NCBI RefSeq assembly: GCF_000620785.1
Contig: NZ_JIAI01000002.1
Span: 1,060,177 to 1,124,176 of the forward strand
Reading direction: 5' to 3'
Origin: Actinospineispora acaciae DSM 45401
GTDB taxonomy: Bacteria > Actinomycetota > Actinomycetes > Mycobacteriales > Pseudonocardiaceae
Length of the DNA: 64,000 nt
Under the pieces are notes generated by a model, which saw only the letters and a program-made list of their open reading frames with translations, was not told the DNA's origin and searched no databases. The translations under genes and the position numbers were made by a program. Shown one piece after another: positions 41,211-51,491 of the stretch (its first letter is position 1; the number at the start of each line of letters is the position of its first letter).

Positions 41211-42197
41211 GTGAGCCAGGCATACCCCGCACCGCCCAACCTGCGCGACGGCAAGTTGGAGGCGGCGTTGCGGGTGCTCGAGCTGAGCGTGCGGCGCCGG
41301 CTGGACGGGCTGCTGCAGGGCAACCACATCGGGCTGGTGCCCGGTCCGGGCAGCGAGCCCGGCGAGGCCCGCCCGTACCAGCCCGGCGACGACGTGCGCC
41401 GGATGGACTGGGCGGTGACCGCGCGCACCACCGAGCCGCACATCCGCCAGACCGAGGCCGACCGCGAGCTGGAGACCTGGGTGGTCGTCGACCTGTCGGC
41501 CAGCCTGGACTTCGGCACCGCCGGCTGCGAGAAGCGCGACCTCGCGGTGGCCGCCACAGCGGCGGTGGCGCACCTGACCAGGGGCGGCGGCAACCGCATC
41601 GGCGCGCTGGTGGCCACGGGGGAGCGCACCGTCCGCGTCCCGGCCCGGGGCGGGCTGATGCACGCTCGCGGGCTGATCCGCCGGGTCGCCGAGACGCCGA
41701 GGGCGCCCGAGGGCACCCGGGGCGACCTGGCCGCCGCGATCGAGCAGCTGCGCCGGCCACCGCGGCGGCGCGGGCTGGCGGTGGTGGTCTCCGACTTCCT
41801 CGGCAACGGCTCACCGCCGGGGACCGAGCTGGACTGGGAACGGCCGCTGCGGGCGCTGTCGGTGCGGCACGACCTGCTCGCGGTCGAGGTGCTCGACCCG
41901 CGCGACCTGGAGCTTCCCGAGGTCGGCACGGTGGTGCTGGCCGACCCGGAGACCGGCCGGCAGCGCGAGGTGGAGACCACCCCGCTGCTCTGCCGTGAGT
42001 TCGCCGCCGCGGCCGCCGAGCACCGCGAGCGGGTGGCCGCCGCGCTGCGCCGCTGCGGCGCCGGCCACCTGGTCCTGCGCACCGACCGGGACTGGATCGC
42101 GGACGTGGTGCGGTTCGCCGTGACCCGCAAGCGGCAGTGGTCGGACCCGTCGGGCACCCGGCCGATCAACGGTGGCCGCCCGGCGGTGATCAGATGA
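41211..42197 (+). CDS. DUF58 protein partner of MoxR
   Basis: 328 residues from GTG 41211. The DUF58 signature RPYQPGDDVRRMDWAVTART is near residue 57, followed by a VWA-like fold (WVVVDLSASLDFGT). No TM segment is evident, unlike many DUF58 proteins. It forms a unit with moxR and the VWA membrane protein and probably works at the envelope with them. Confidence 0.92.
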   Translation: MSQAYPAPPNLRDGKLEAALRVLELSVRRRLDGLLQGNHIGLVPGPGSEPGEARPYQPGDDVRRMDWAVTARTTEPHIRQTEADRELETWVVVDLSASLDFGTAGCEKRDLAVAATAAVAHLTRGGGNRIGALVATGERTVRVPARGGLMHARGLIRRVAETPRAPEGTRGDLAAAIEQLRRPPRRRGLAVVVSDFLGNGSPPGTELDWERPLRALSVRHDLLAVEVLDPRDLELPEVGTVVLADPETGRQREVETTPLLCREFAAAAAEHRERVAAALRRCGAGHLVLRTDRDWIADVVRFAVTRKRQWSDPSGTRPINGGRPAVIR

Positions 42198-42213
42198 GTC
42201 TGCGAGTTGACAT

Positions 42214-43194
42214 ATGAGCTTTGCCCATCCGTGGTGGCTGCTGTTGCTGCTGCTGGTGGCCGCGCTGGTGGTCGGGTACCTGCTCCTGCAGCGCCGCAAG
42301 CAGCGCGACACGGTGCGCTTCACCAACCTGGAGCTGCTGGAGCAGGTGGTGCCCCGGCGCCTGAACTGGGTCCGCCACGTGCCGACCGCGCTGCTCATGG
42401 TCGCGCTGGTGCTGCTGACCGTCGCGCTGTCCGGCCCGACCGCCGAGGCCAAGGTGCCTCGCAACAGGGCCACCGTCATGCTGGTGATCGACGTCTCGCT
42501 GTCCATGCAGGCCACCGACGTCGCGCCGACCCGGCTGCAGGCCGCGCAGGTCGCCGCCAAGGGCTTCGCCGAGCGCCTCACCCCGGGGATCAACCTCGGG
42601 CTCATCTCCTTCGCCGGGACCGCCGCCGTGCTGGTCTCGCCGACCGCCGACCGGGAGCCGGTCAAGCACGCGATCGACACGCTCAAGCTCTCCGAGTCCA
42701 CCGCGACCGGGGAGGCGATCTTCGCCGCGCTGCAGTCCGTGCAGAGCTTCTCCCAGGGCCTGGCCGGTGGCGGGGAGGGCCCGCCGCCGGCGCGCATCGT
42801 CCTGATGAGCGACGGCAAGCAGACGCTGCCCGGCCCGGAGGGGGAGAACGAACCGCGCGGCTCGTTCACCGCGTCCCGCAAGGCGTCCGGCGAGAAGATC
42901 CCGATCTCCACCATCTCGTTCGGCACCCTGCTCGGACGGATCGACCTGAGCGGGCGCAGCACCCCGGTCCCGGTCGACGACGCTTCGCTGCGTGAGATCG
43001 CGCAGATCTCCGGCGGCCAGTTCTTCACCGCCGCCAGCCAGGAAGAACTGCAGCAGGTCTACGCCACGCTGGGCGAACAGATCGGCTACGAGACGCGGCG
43101 GGTGGACATCAGCCACCCGTGGCTGCTCGGCGGCACCCTGCTGTCGATGCTCGCCCTGGGGTGCGCCCTGGGCCTGGGCCGCCGCCTGCCCTGA
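42214..43194 (+). CDS. membrane VWA-domain protein (BatA-like)
   Basis: 326 residues. Two N-terminal TM helices (WWLLLLLLVAALVVGYLLLQ and a second near 60) precede a VWA domain with the MIDAS DVSLS in LVIDVSLSMQATD. A last TM helix is near 305. It is the third member of the MoxR-DUF58-VWA unit. The MIDAS metal site appears complete. Confidence 0.93.
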   Translation: MSFAHPWWLLLLLLVAALVVGYLLLQRRKQRDTVRFTNLELLEQVVPRRLNWVRHVPTALLMVALVLLTVALSGPTAEAKVPRNRATVMLVIDVSLSMQATDVAPTRLQAAQVAAKGFAERLTPGINLGLISFAGTAAVLVSPTADREPVKHAIDTLKLSESTATGEAIFAALQSVQSFSQGLAGGGEGPPPARIVLMSDGKQTLPGPEGENEPRGSFTASRKASGEKIPISTISFGTLLGRIDLSGRSTPVPVDDASLREIAQISGGQFFTAASQEELQQVYATLGEQIGYETRRVDISHPWLLGGTLLSMLALGCALGLGRRLP

Positions 43195-43209
43195 CTCCGC
43201 TCCGTCAGG
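43190..43209 (+). terminator. stem-loop at the end of the moxR operon
   Basis: CCTGAC (43190-43195) and GTCAGG (43204-43209) pair across an 8-nt loop right at the VWA stop codon (43192-43194). It is a weak candidate terminator. Confidence 0.35.
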
Positions 43210-43247
43210 CTGGTAGCAGATCGTTGGGCGAACGACGCTAGGTTGAT

Positions 43248-44045
43248 GTGGTGGCGGATGCGACGCGGGTCCGCCCGTGGGTTCCCGGCGTGGCAGTCGT
43301 CGCGGCGGCGTTTCTGGGCGGGGTCGCGCTCCTGCCCGGTCACTGGCTGCGGTCTGTCCTGGTGGGGTGCGGGTTGGCCGTGGTCACGGCGGTGGCGATG
43401 GCGCGGCGGTCCGCACCCGCGATGCGCGCGGCCGTGTTCGTGGATCTGGTTTTTGCCGGGTACGCCGCTGGTGCGCATGGCGGTTGGCCCCCGGCGGTCA
43501 CGGTCGGCGTGGTGTGCGTGGCGCCGCTGGCGGCGCTGCTCGCCTGTGATCGTGTGCCCCGGCTGCGCCCGGCCGCGCCGTGGTTGCGGTGGGGCCGGTT
43601 GAGCTCGGAGGTCGCCTGGCTGGCGATGGTGACCGTGGCCGCGTCGAGTGCGGCGCTGGTCTGGTGGGCGCGTTCGGTGCATCCGACGCCGGCACCGTAC
43701 TTCCGTGATCTGCGGGACCTGCCGTGGTGGGTGGGAGTAGCCGGCGTGCTCGGAGCCGCCCTGATCAACCCGATCTGGGAGGAGGCCCTGTTCCGGGGGG
43801 TCGTGCTGACCGAGCTTGCGGCGCTCTGGGGGACACTGCCCTCGGTGGTGGTTCAGGCGGCGGCCACCGGCTTCGCTCATCTGAACGGGTTTCCGTCGGG
43901 TTGGTCGGGGATGGCCATGGCCGCAACCTGGGGTCTCGTCCTCGGATGGGTGCGGGTCCGCACCGGCGGCATCGCCGTTCCGTACGCCATCCACGTGTTC
44001 GCCGATGCCACCGTTGGAACGCTTGGTGTCCTGCTCCTTGTCTGA
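43248..44045 (+). CDS. CPBP-family intramembrane metalloprotease
   Basis: 265 residues with about seven TM segments. The CPBP motifs are present: EEALFRGVVL (glutamates and Arg), ATGFAHLNG (His) and the last segment AVPYAIHVFADA (His). CAAX-protease-like proteins of this family process prenylated or small peptides, or defend against them. GTG 43248 or the adjacent GTG 43251 is the start. It lies after the moxR unit with its own gap. Confidence 0.9.
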   Translation: MVADATRVRPWVPGVAVVAAAFLGGVALLPGHWLRSVLVGCGLAVVTAVAMARRSAPAMRAAVFVDLVFAGYAAGAHGGWPPAVTVGVVCVAPLAALLACDRVPRLRPAAPWLRWGRLSSEVAWLAMVTVAASSAALVWWARSVHPTPAPYFRDLRDLPWWVGVAGVLGAALINPIWEEALFRGVVLTELAALWGTLPSVVVQAAATGFAHLNGFPSGWSGMAMAATWGLVLGWVRVRTGGIAVPYAIHVFADATVGTLGVLLLV

Positions 44046-44057
44046 CCGGGTCAGTGG

Positions 44058-44540
44058 TCAGCCGCCGGCGCGGGTGGCCAGCTCGACCGCCTCGGCGGGG
44101 GAGGACGCCTCGATCGGGGCGTCGGGCGGGGCGGTGCCGTCCGGCTGCCGCACGCTCCAGCCGCCGAGCGTGATGACGGGGATGCCGCCGCGCCGCTTGG
44201 CCAGGGCGACCTCGGAGAGCGTGCCCCACGAGCCGCCGACGGCGATCACGGCGTCCGCGGACCAGACGATCACGGCGTTGCGGGCCTCGCCCATGTTCGT
44301 GACGATCACGGCCGACAGGTCGGGGTTCGCGTCGTCGGCGGTGTCGCCAGGGCGGATGCCGATGACGAGCCCGTTCTCGGCCCGCGCGCCGGCGGCGACG
44401 GCCGCCATGACACCCGTCCCGCCACCGCAGATGACCGTCGCGCCGGCCCGGGCGAGGAGGACGCCGACCTGGTAGGCGTTCTCACGCTCGGCTTCCGTGC
44501 AGTGCCGAGGTCCGCAGACGGCAACCTGGACAGCGCTCAC
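44058..44540 (-). CDS. LOG/TIGR00725-type nucleotide-binding protein
   Basis: 160 residues from GTG 44540. GGGTGVMAAVAAGARAENGL and GGSWGTLSEVALAKRRG match the PGGxGTxxE phosphate-binding pattern of the LOG/DprA-like Rossmann family. Some members are cytokinin-riboside phosphohydrolases, others are of unknown role. The start overlaps the stop of the XRE regulator by 4 bp, so both are in one operon. Confidence 0.88.
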   Translation of the reverse strand: MSAVQVAVCGPRHCTEAERENAYQVGVLLARAGATVICGGGTGVMAAVAAGARAENGLVIGIRPGDTADDANPDLSAVIVTNMGEARNAVIVWSADAVIAVGGSWGTLSEVALAKRRGGIPVITLGGWSVRQPDGTAPPDAPIEASSPAEAVELATRAGG

Positions 44541-45883
44541 CCCGAAGTCGACGAGATCAAGGCACGTACCTCGCGTACCGCCGGAAGCTTTGCCGCACGG
44601 TCGGGCAGCTTGTCGAGCACGAAGCTTGCAGAGGTACGCATATCGCCATTGCGCAAACTCGGATCAATTGACTCGTAGACGGTGCCAAGATGGCGCGTAC
44701 CTTGCGCCAGGTCACCCGATTTGATCAAACAAGCGGCTTGGTGAAACCTGATCTGCGCGGCGCCGAGCGAACCACTCGACGGATACATGCTCAGAGCGGC
44801 GTCCTGCGCAGTAGTCGCCTTGCCGATATCACCCGTGTAGGAATACACGAAGCTCTGCGCGTGATGGAGCCGCTGCGGATGCCATGTCCATTCCGTAGGA
44901 ACCACTGCGGGGCCTGGGGGATCGAGCTTGTCACACACTGATTCCAACCTGGCCAGCGCCGCGTATGCGCCGGACCGGTCACCAATGAGCGCGAGCATCT
45001 GCGCCTGCGCACCGTATGCGCTGGCCACGCCAACGGACGGTTTGCCTCCATCGGTGTTCACCGCATCCTCGGCCAAGTACAGAGTGGACCGGCGACTATC
45101 AGGTCCGTAGATGCTGTAGACGGCACGTTTGCCGCCGATCATCGTGCACAGCTCTCGATCTTCGCTCGCCCGCGCTTCCTTCTGTGCCTGGCGCCAGAAA
45201 CGCTCGGCCTGCTCCCAACACCCAACCGTAAGCGTGCACACCGCCGCGAGCGCGGAGAGCTGGGCGCACACTCTGAGCAGCCGAGGGCCATGATCGGAGC
45301 CAGCCGAGCCAGCGAGCGCGTGCACCTCGTCATAGTCGGTCAATAGCTCGGGAAGTGCCTGGATGTAGGAAGCCTGGCCGACTCCGCTGAGCCTGACCGC
45401 GTAGCGGTCGGCCACGCGCTCCCACTCGGTCACGTCGTGGCCGGTAACCGGCAGGGCGACCAAGCGGTCTCCGCGTCGGCGCGTCAACTCGATGCTGGCC
45501 AGCGCGGCGCCGACCGCCGTCCCGAAGGCCGTGGTGAAGAGTGCCCGCCTGTGCATGTCTCCCACCTCCTCCTCCGACACCGCACCAAGGAGTATCCGCT
45601 GATCAAGCTGCGTGTCGTGCCGCGCCGGAGGTCGCGACCAGTGTGCCTCCCGGATGTCCCGTGCGCCACGTCGAGTGCCCTCCCCAAGCATCTCGATCAG
45701 TTCGTCGCCGGTGACCTCGAGGACTTTCCGCAGCTTGGCAAGGTGAAAGGCCGACGGGTCGACCCGGCCGTTCTCCCAGCGTGAGATGAGGGAGTGGTCG
45801 CAGCCCAGCTTGTGGGCCAGGTCTTCCTGGGTGTAGCCGAGGATCTTCCGTGCGTTCCGCAAGCGGGGCCGCTGCTGCGCCAT
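44537..45883 (-). CDS. XRE-type HTH regulator with TPR-like domain
   Basis: 448 residues from ATG 45883. The HTH is at about 8-60 (LGYTQEDLAHKLGCDHSLIS then RWENGRVDPSAFHLAKLRKV). A helical repeat region of about 350 residues follows, as in actinomycete regulators that bind peptides or small signals. An Ala-rich segment after DMHRRALFTTAFG is a common linker in this group. GC content is visibly lower than in flanking core genes, suggesting acquired DNA. It is coupled to the LOG-like gene. Confidence 0.87.
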   Translation of the reverse strand: MAQQRPRLRNARKILGYTQEDLAHKLGCDHSLISRWENGRVDPSAFHLAKLRKVLEVTGDELIEMLGEGTRRGARDIREAHWSRPPARHDTQLDQRILLGAVSEEEVGDMHRRALFTTAFGTAVGAALASIELTRRRGDRLVALPVTGHDVTEWERVADRYAVRLSGVGQASYIQALPELLTDYDEVHALAGSAGSDHGPRLLRVCAQLSALAAVCTLTVGCWEQAERFWRQAQKEARASEDRELCTMIGGKRAVYSIYGPDSRRSTLYLAEDAVNTDGGKPSVGVASAYGAQAQMLALIGDRSGAYAALARLESVCDKLDPPGPAVVPTEWTWHPQRLHHAQSFVYSYTGDIGKATTAQDAALSMYPSSGSLGAAQIRFHQAACLIKSGDLAQGTRHLGTVYESIDPSLRNGDMRTSASFVLDKLPDRAAKLPAVREVRALISSTSG

Positions 45884-46040
45884 CAGGGTGGCTGCCTCTC
45901 TGACCAGCGTGAACGGTGGGGCAAGCAGCGTACCGGACGCGGAACCGCGGGCGATCAAGAAAGCGACGGTATCCCGCATATCCGTAGGTCAGACGCCTGG
46001 ATTCAAATCCGCTCACGCGAATGCACAAAAGCTCACATTC

Positions 46041-46412
46041 ATGCCGTGGTCAACCGGACCACGGAGCGGTTCGCTCGACGTCATGATCCCCGACGCGATG
46101 GTCGACAGGATGACCCTCTACGCCGTACACGCCGTGCGCCCGGACGCGATCTGCGCGACCGATGCCATCTGGGAAAAGCAGCTCGTCGCCGAGGAACACG
46201 CCCGCGACCTGTCCACCGACCCGGGCGTGTTGGCCGGGGCCGTGACCCGGTACGTCCTCAACGTCCTCGGCGAACGAAAACCGATCGCGCTGTTCGTCAA
46301 GGGCGAGCGGCAGGCGGTGCCGCATCTGTCCGACGACCGCCAGACGGCCGCGAACGGGTGGATCAGACACCCGAGCCTGCGGCGGAGGACGAGAAAGGAA
46401 AGAGGCGACTAG
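46041..46412 (+). CDS. uncharacterised 123-residue protein
   Basis: No family is recognised. The core (MVDRMTLYAVHAVRPDAICA to FVKGERQAVPHLSDD) is well formed and has alternating hydrophobic residues; the tail is basic (RRRTRKERGD). Starts at 46041 or 46083 are possible and neither has a clear Shine-Dalgarno. It is divergent from the XRE regulator across a 157-bp AT-richer gap, so it may be its target. It tail-overlaps a tetR gene by 4 bp. Confidence 0.55.
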   Translation: MPWSTGPRSGSLDVMIPDAMVDRMTLYAVHAVRPDAICATDAIWEKQLVAEEHARDLSTDPGVLAGAVTRYVLNVLGERKPIALFVKGERQAVPHLSDDRQTAANGWIRHPSLRRRTRKERGD

Positions 46413-47041
46413 CTGTACGCCGCTGGCCGCCGAAGCTCGTCGAGGTGGGCGTGCAGGGCCGCGACGCAGTCCGACGGGCCGACCAGGTCGGGGTTGAGCA
46501 CGGCGTTGAGGCTCAGGCCGTCGATCAACGCCCACAGCCGGCCGACCTCGCGGTCCAGGTCGAGCTCGGCGCGGACCTCACCGGCCGCCAGAGCCCTGGT
46601 CAGCACCCGCCGGACCACCTCCCGGGCTCCGGCGGCGGTCTCGTGCGCCAGGTCGGCCAGCGCCGGGTAGGTCCGCGCCGCGGTCACGAACTCGATCCAC
46701 ACCGTGACCTCCGCGCGGCGCGCCTCGTCCAGCGGCAGCAGCTGTTCCAGCAGGTCGGCCAGCAGCTCGCGGCGGCGCTTCGGCGACACCTCGGCCAGGT
46801 CGGGCAGCCGCTCCACCCGGCTCATCAGCCGCCTCGCCACCCGGTCGAGCATCTCCCGCATCGCGAACAGCATCAGTTGCTGGTGGCTGTCGAAGTAGTG
46901 CCGCACCGAGCCGATGTTCAGCCCCGCCTCGTCCGCGACGTTGCGCAGCGACGCGCTGGCCAGGCCGTCGCGGATGGCCAGCCGGAAGACGGCGTCGACC
47001 ACCTGCCGCCGCCGGGTGACCGGATCCACCACTCGAGGCAT
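46409..47041 (-). CDS. TetR-family regulator
   Basis: 210 residues from ATG 47041. The HTH is at about 10-55 (ASLRNVADEAGLNIGSVRHY). The C-terminal domain resembles the BetI/TetR_C_6 group (LDEARRAEVTVWIEFVTAAR). It is divergent from two tiny membrane-protein genes, and a 28-bp perfect palindrome lies between. It likely represses both directions. Confidence 0.9.
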   Translation of the reverse strand: MPRVVDPVTRRRQVVDAVFRLAIRDGLASASLRNVADEAGLNIGSVRHYFDSHQQLMLFAMREMLDRVARRLMSRVERLPDLAEVSPKRRRELLADLLEQLLPLDEARRAEVTVWIEFVTAARTYPALADLAHETAAGAREVVRRVLTRALAAGEVRAELDLDREVGRLWALIDGLSLNAVLNPDLVGPSDCVAALHAHLDELRRPAAYS

Positions 47042-47070
47042 GAGCCTTTGTAGCACGACTGTGATACGTT

Positions 47071-47098
47071 CCGTTGTATCACGAGTGTGATACAACGG
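47071..47098. promoter_or_regulatory. 28-bp TetR palindrome
   Basis: CCGTTGTATCAC (47071-47082), GAGT, GTGATACAACGG (47087-47098) are perfect 12-bp arms. A third half-site GTGATAC is at 47061-47067. The right arm reaches the Shine-Dalgarno of the gene at 47108, so binding would also hinder translation start or transcription there. Confidence 0.8.
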
Positions 47099-47107
47099 GA
47101 GGGGATC

Positions 47108-47386
47108 ATGGAGACCGTCTTCACCGTGCTGTTGGTCAGGTTCGCGTTGATCGTCGGCGCGCTGGTGGTGCTGGCGCTGGTGGTGTTCGCCGTCGCGCTG
47201 ATGCTCAAGCGGCGGGGGAAGCTGGACCAGGCCCGGCAGCGGGCCGCACCGTTCGCCAGGGAGGCGGCGCGGCTGCTCGACCAGCGGGCGGCGCGGCGGC
47301 CGGGCTCTGAGAACCGGGGCCACTGGGCGAGCGGCGTCATCAGGGGCGCGGCGAACCGCTACCTCGACGGACCGGGCCCGCGGTGA
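47108..47386 (+). CDS. small single-pass membrane protein (92 residues)
   Basis: ATG 47108 follows CGGGAGGGG. One TM helix near the N-terminus (about 8-30) is followed by a basic soluble tail (KRRGKLDQARQRAAPFAREA). No family is recognised. It overlaps the next small ORF through GTGA. The two are likely co-expressed under the TetR operator just upstream. Confidence 0.7.
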   Translation: METVFTVLLVRFALIVGALVVLALVVFAVALMLKRRGKLDQARQRAAPFAREAARLLDQRAARRPGSENRGHWASGVIRGAANRYLDGPGPR

Positions 47387-47505
47387 GCGGCGCGGAGCTG
47401 CTGCACCACCTGCTGGTGGACTACCTGATCAAGGGCGGCATCGTGGTCGTCGGCCTGCTGTTGCTTGTGATCGGCATGGTCGTCGTCTGGCGGAAGCTGG
47501 GTTAG
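47383..47505 (+). CDS. 40-residue single-pass membrane peptide
   Basis: GTG 47383 overlaps the stop of the previous gene (GTGA). The peptide has an amphipathic start (SGAELLHHLLVDYLIKGG), one TM helix (IVVVGLLLLVIGMVVVW) and a basic end (RKLG). Coding phase, overlap and the ideal helix length support a real gene. It ends 10 bp before the fabG1 GTG, so it might be co-transcribed with fabG1. No family is recognised. Confidence 0.6.
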   Translation: MSGAELLHHLLVDYLIKGGIVVVGLLLLVIGMVVVWRKLG

Positions 47506-47509
47506 ATAG

Positions 47510-48223
<714 letters not shown>

Positions 48224-48244
48224 GTTTCTCAGACAGGAGAAGAT

Positions 48245-49015
48245 GTGACGGGGCTACTCGAGGGCAAGCGGATCCTGGTCACCGGCGTGATCACGGACGC
48301 GTCGCTGGCGTTCCACGTCGCCAAGGCGGCGCAGGAGCAGGGCGCGACAGTGGTGCTGACCGGGTTCGGGCGGATGCGCCTGGTGGAGCGGATCGCGCAG
48401 CGGCTGCCGAAGCCGGTCCCGGTGCTGGAGCTGGACGTCTCCGACCAGTCCCAGCTGGACAGCCTGGCCGACCGGGCGCGCGAGCACGTGGACGGGCTGG
48501 ACGGGGTGCTGCACTCCATCGGCTTCGCGCCGGCCTCCTGCCTCGGCGAGGGCGCGTTCCTGGGCGCCCCGTGGGAGGACGTGGCGAGCACCCTGCAGGT
48601 CAGCGCGTACTCGTTCAAGTCGCTGGCCACCGCGTGCCTGCCGCTGATGTCGGCGGGTGCCTCGATCGTCGGCATGGACTTCGACAACCGGCAGGCCTGG
48701 CCGGGCTACGACTGGATGGGCGTGGCCAAGTCCGCCCTGGAGTCGGTGTGCCGCTACCTGGCCAGGGACCTGGGGCCGCAAGGGATCCGGGTCAACCTGG
48801 TCGCGGCCGGGCCGGTCAAGACGATGGCCGCGAAGTCCATCCCCGGGTTCTCCGCGTTCGAGAACGTCTGGGACGGGCGGGCGCCGCTGGGCTGGGACAT
48901 CGCCAACCCGGAGCCGGTGGCGCGCACCTGCTGCGCGCTGCTCTCCGACTGGATGCCGGTGACCACCGGCTCGATGGTCTGGGCGGACGGCGGGGTCCAC
49001 GCCGTCGGGGTGTGA
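48245..49015 (+). CDS. inhA: NADH-dependent enoyl-ACP reductase InhA
   Basis: 256 residues from GTG 48245. The cofactor segment is [13 protein letters not shown] (14-26). Catalytic Tyr155 and Lys162 (YDWMGVAK) and Ser91 in HSIGF match Y158, K165 and S94 of M. tuberculosis InhA. The substrate-loop area is retained. It reduces trans-2-enoyl-ACP in FAS-II. Its stop overlaps the hemH GTG (GTGA), giving the fabG1-inhA-hemH operon. Confidence 0.96.
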   Translation: MTGLLEGKRILVTGVITDASLAFHVAKAAQEQGATVVLTGFGRMRLVERIAQRLPKPVPVLELDVSDQSQLDSLADRAREHVDGLDGVLHSIGFAPASCLGEGAFLGAPWEDVASTLQVSAYSFKSLATACLPLMSAGASIVGMDFDNRQAWPGYDWMGVAKSALESVCRYLARDLGPQGIRVNLVAAGPVKTMAAKSIPGFSAFENVWDGRAPLGWDIANPEPVARTCCALLSDWMPVTTGSMVWADGGVHAVGV

Positions 49016-50055
49016 AGGCACAGGTGGACGCGCTGTTGGTGTTGTCGTTCGGCGGTCCGGAGGGACCGGACGACGTCATGCCGTTCCTGGAGCGGGTGAC
49101 CAGCGGGCGCGGCGTGCCACGGGCCCGGCTGCTGGAGGTGGCCGAGCACTACGAGCACTTCGGCGGCGTCTCGCCGATCAACGCGCGCAACCGCGAGCTG
49201 ATCTCTCGAGTCCGTGACGAGCTGGCCGCCGCCGGCGTGGAGCTGCCGGTGTACTTCGGCAACCGCAACTGGCACCCGCTGGTCGAGGACACCGTGGCCC
49301 GGATGGCCGCCGACGGGGTGCGCCGCGCGCTGGTGTTCGCGACCAGCGCCTACGGCGGGTACTCCGCGTGCCGGCAGTACCACGAGGACATCGCGCGCGC
49401 CCGCGCCGCCGTCGGCCCGGACGCGCCCGAGCTGGTCAAGATCCGGCACTTCTTCGACCACCCGGAGTTCGTGGCCTCGGCGGCCGAGGCCGTGCGGGCG
49501 GCGACCGCCGAGCTGCCCGAGGAGCACCGCGAGCAGGCCCGGCTGGTGTTCACCGCGCACTCCATCCCGACCGCCGCCGACGCCGCCGCCGGAGTCCCCG
49601 CCGAAGGCGGCCACCGCTACTCCCGCCAGGTGGCCGAGGCGGCCCGGCTGGTCGCCGCCGAGCTGGGCGTGGACGACTACGACCTGGTCTGGCAGTCCCG
49701 CTCCGGCCCGCCCAGCGTGCCGTGGCTGGAGCCGGACGTGCTCGACCACCTGGACACCCTGCACGCCAAGGCGGTGCCCGCGGTGGTGACCTGCCCCATC
49801 GGGTTCGTCAGCGACCACGTCGAGGTCGTCTGGGACCTGGACAACGAGGCCGCCGAGCGCGCCGCCGAGCACGGCATGGCCTTCGCCCGCGCCGCCACCG
49901 CCGGCCAGGACGCCCGGTTCGCACAGATGGTCGTCGAACTGGTCCGCGAGCACCTCGCCGCCGTGCCCGCTCGCGCCCTCGGCACCGTGCCCTCCGCCGG
50001 CGGCGGCCGCAACGGCGAGCCCTGCGCCCCGGACTGCTGCCTGGCCGCCCGCTGA
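49012..50055 (+). CDS. hemH: ferrochelatase (coproporphyrin type)
   Basis: 347 residues from GTG 49012. [20 protein letters not shown] at the N-terminus, [16 protein letters not shown], and [13 protein letters not shown] carrying the catalytic His are typical. The C-terminal [10 protein letters not shown], with a Cys further upstream, fits the [2Fe-2S] site of actinobacterial ferrochelatases. In these bacteria the enzyme inserts iron into coproporphyrin III. The equivalent of Rv1485; the name cpfC is also used. Confidence 0.95.
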   Translation: MKAQVDALLVLSFGGPEGPDDVMPFLERVTSGRGVPRARLLEVAEHYEHFGGVSPINARNRELISRVRDELAAAGVELPVYFGNRNWHPLVEDTVARMAADGVRRALVFATSAYGGYSACRQYHEDIARARAAVGPDAPELVKIRHFFDHPEFVASAAEAVRAATAELPEEHREQARLVFTAHSIPTAADAAAGVPAEGGHRYSRQVAEAARLVAAELGVDDYDLVWQSRSGPPSVPWLEPDVLDHLDTLHAKAVPAVVTCPIGFVSDHVEVVWDLDNEAAERAAEHGMAFARAATAGQDARFAQMVVELVREHLAAVPARALGTVPSAGGGRNGEPCAPDCCLAAR

Positions 50056-50056
50056 G

Positions 50057-50102
50057 CCCGTGAGTGGTTAGCGTTGTCATAGCAACGCTAACCACTCACG
50101 GG
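50057..50102. terminator. 46-bp perfect palindrome between convergent genes
   Basis: CCCGTGAGTGGTTAGCGTTG (50057-50076) and its exact reverse complement (50083-50102) flank a 6-nt loop. The element fills the gap exactly, from 1 bp after the hemH stop to the fumC stop codon. Such a stem would end transcription from both sides. Confidence 0.85.

Positions 50103-51487
<1,385 letters not shown>

Positions 51488-51491
<4 letters not shown>

Noticed and set aside
45981..46030. tRNA-like T-loop (GGATTCAAATCC) suggesting a tRNA remnant or attachment site
   Set aside because: Only the loop fits; flanking T-stem and acceptor bases do not pair, and no matching copy was seen at the other end of the segment.
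46409..47323. A longer TetR protein starting near 47323
   Set aside because: The extension would run through the 28-bp operator and the small membrane-protein gene, and its residues are low complexity. ATG 47041 fits the family's N-terminus.
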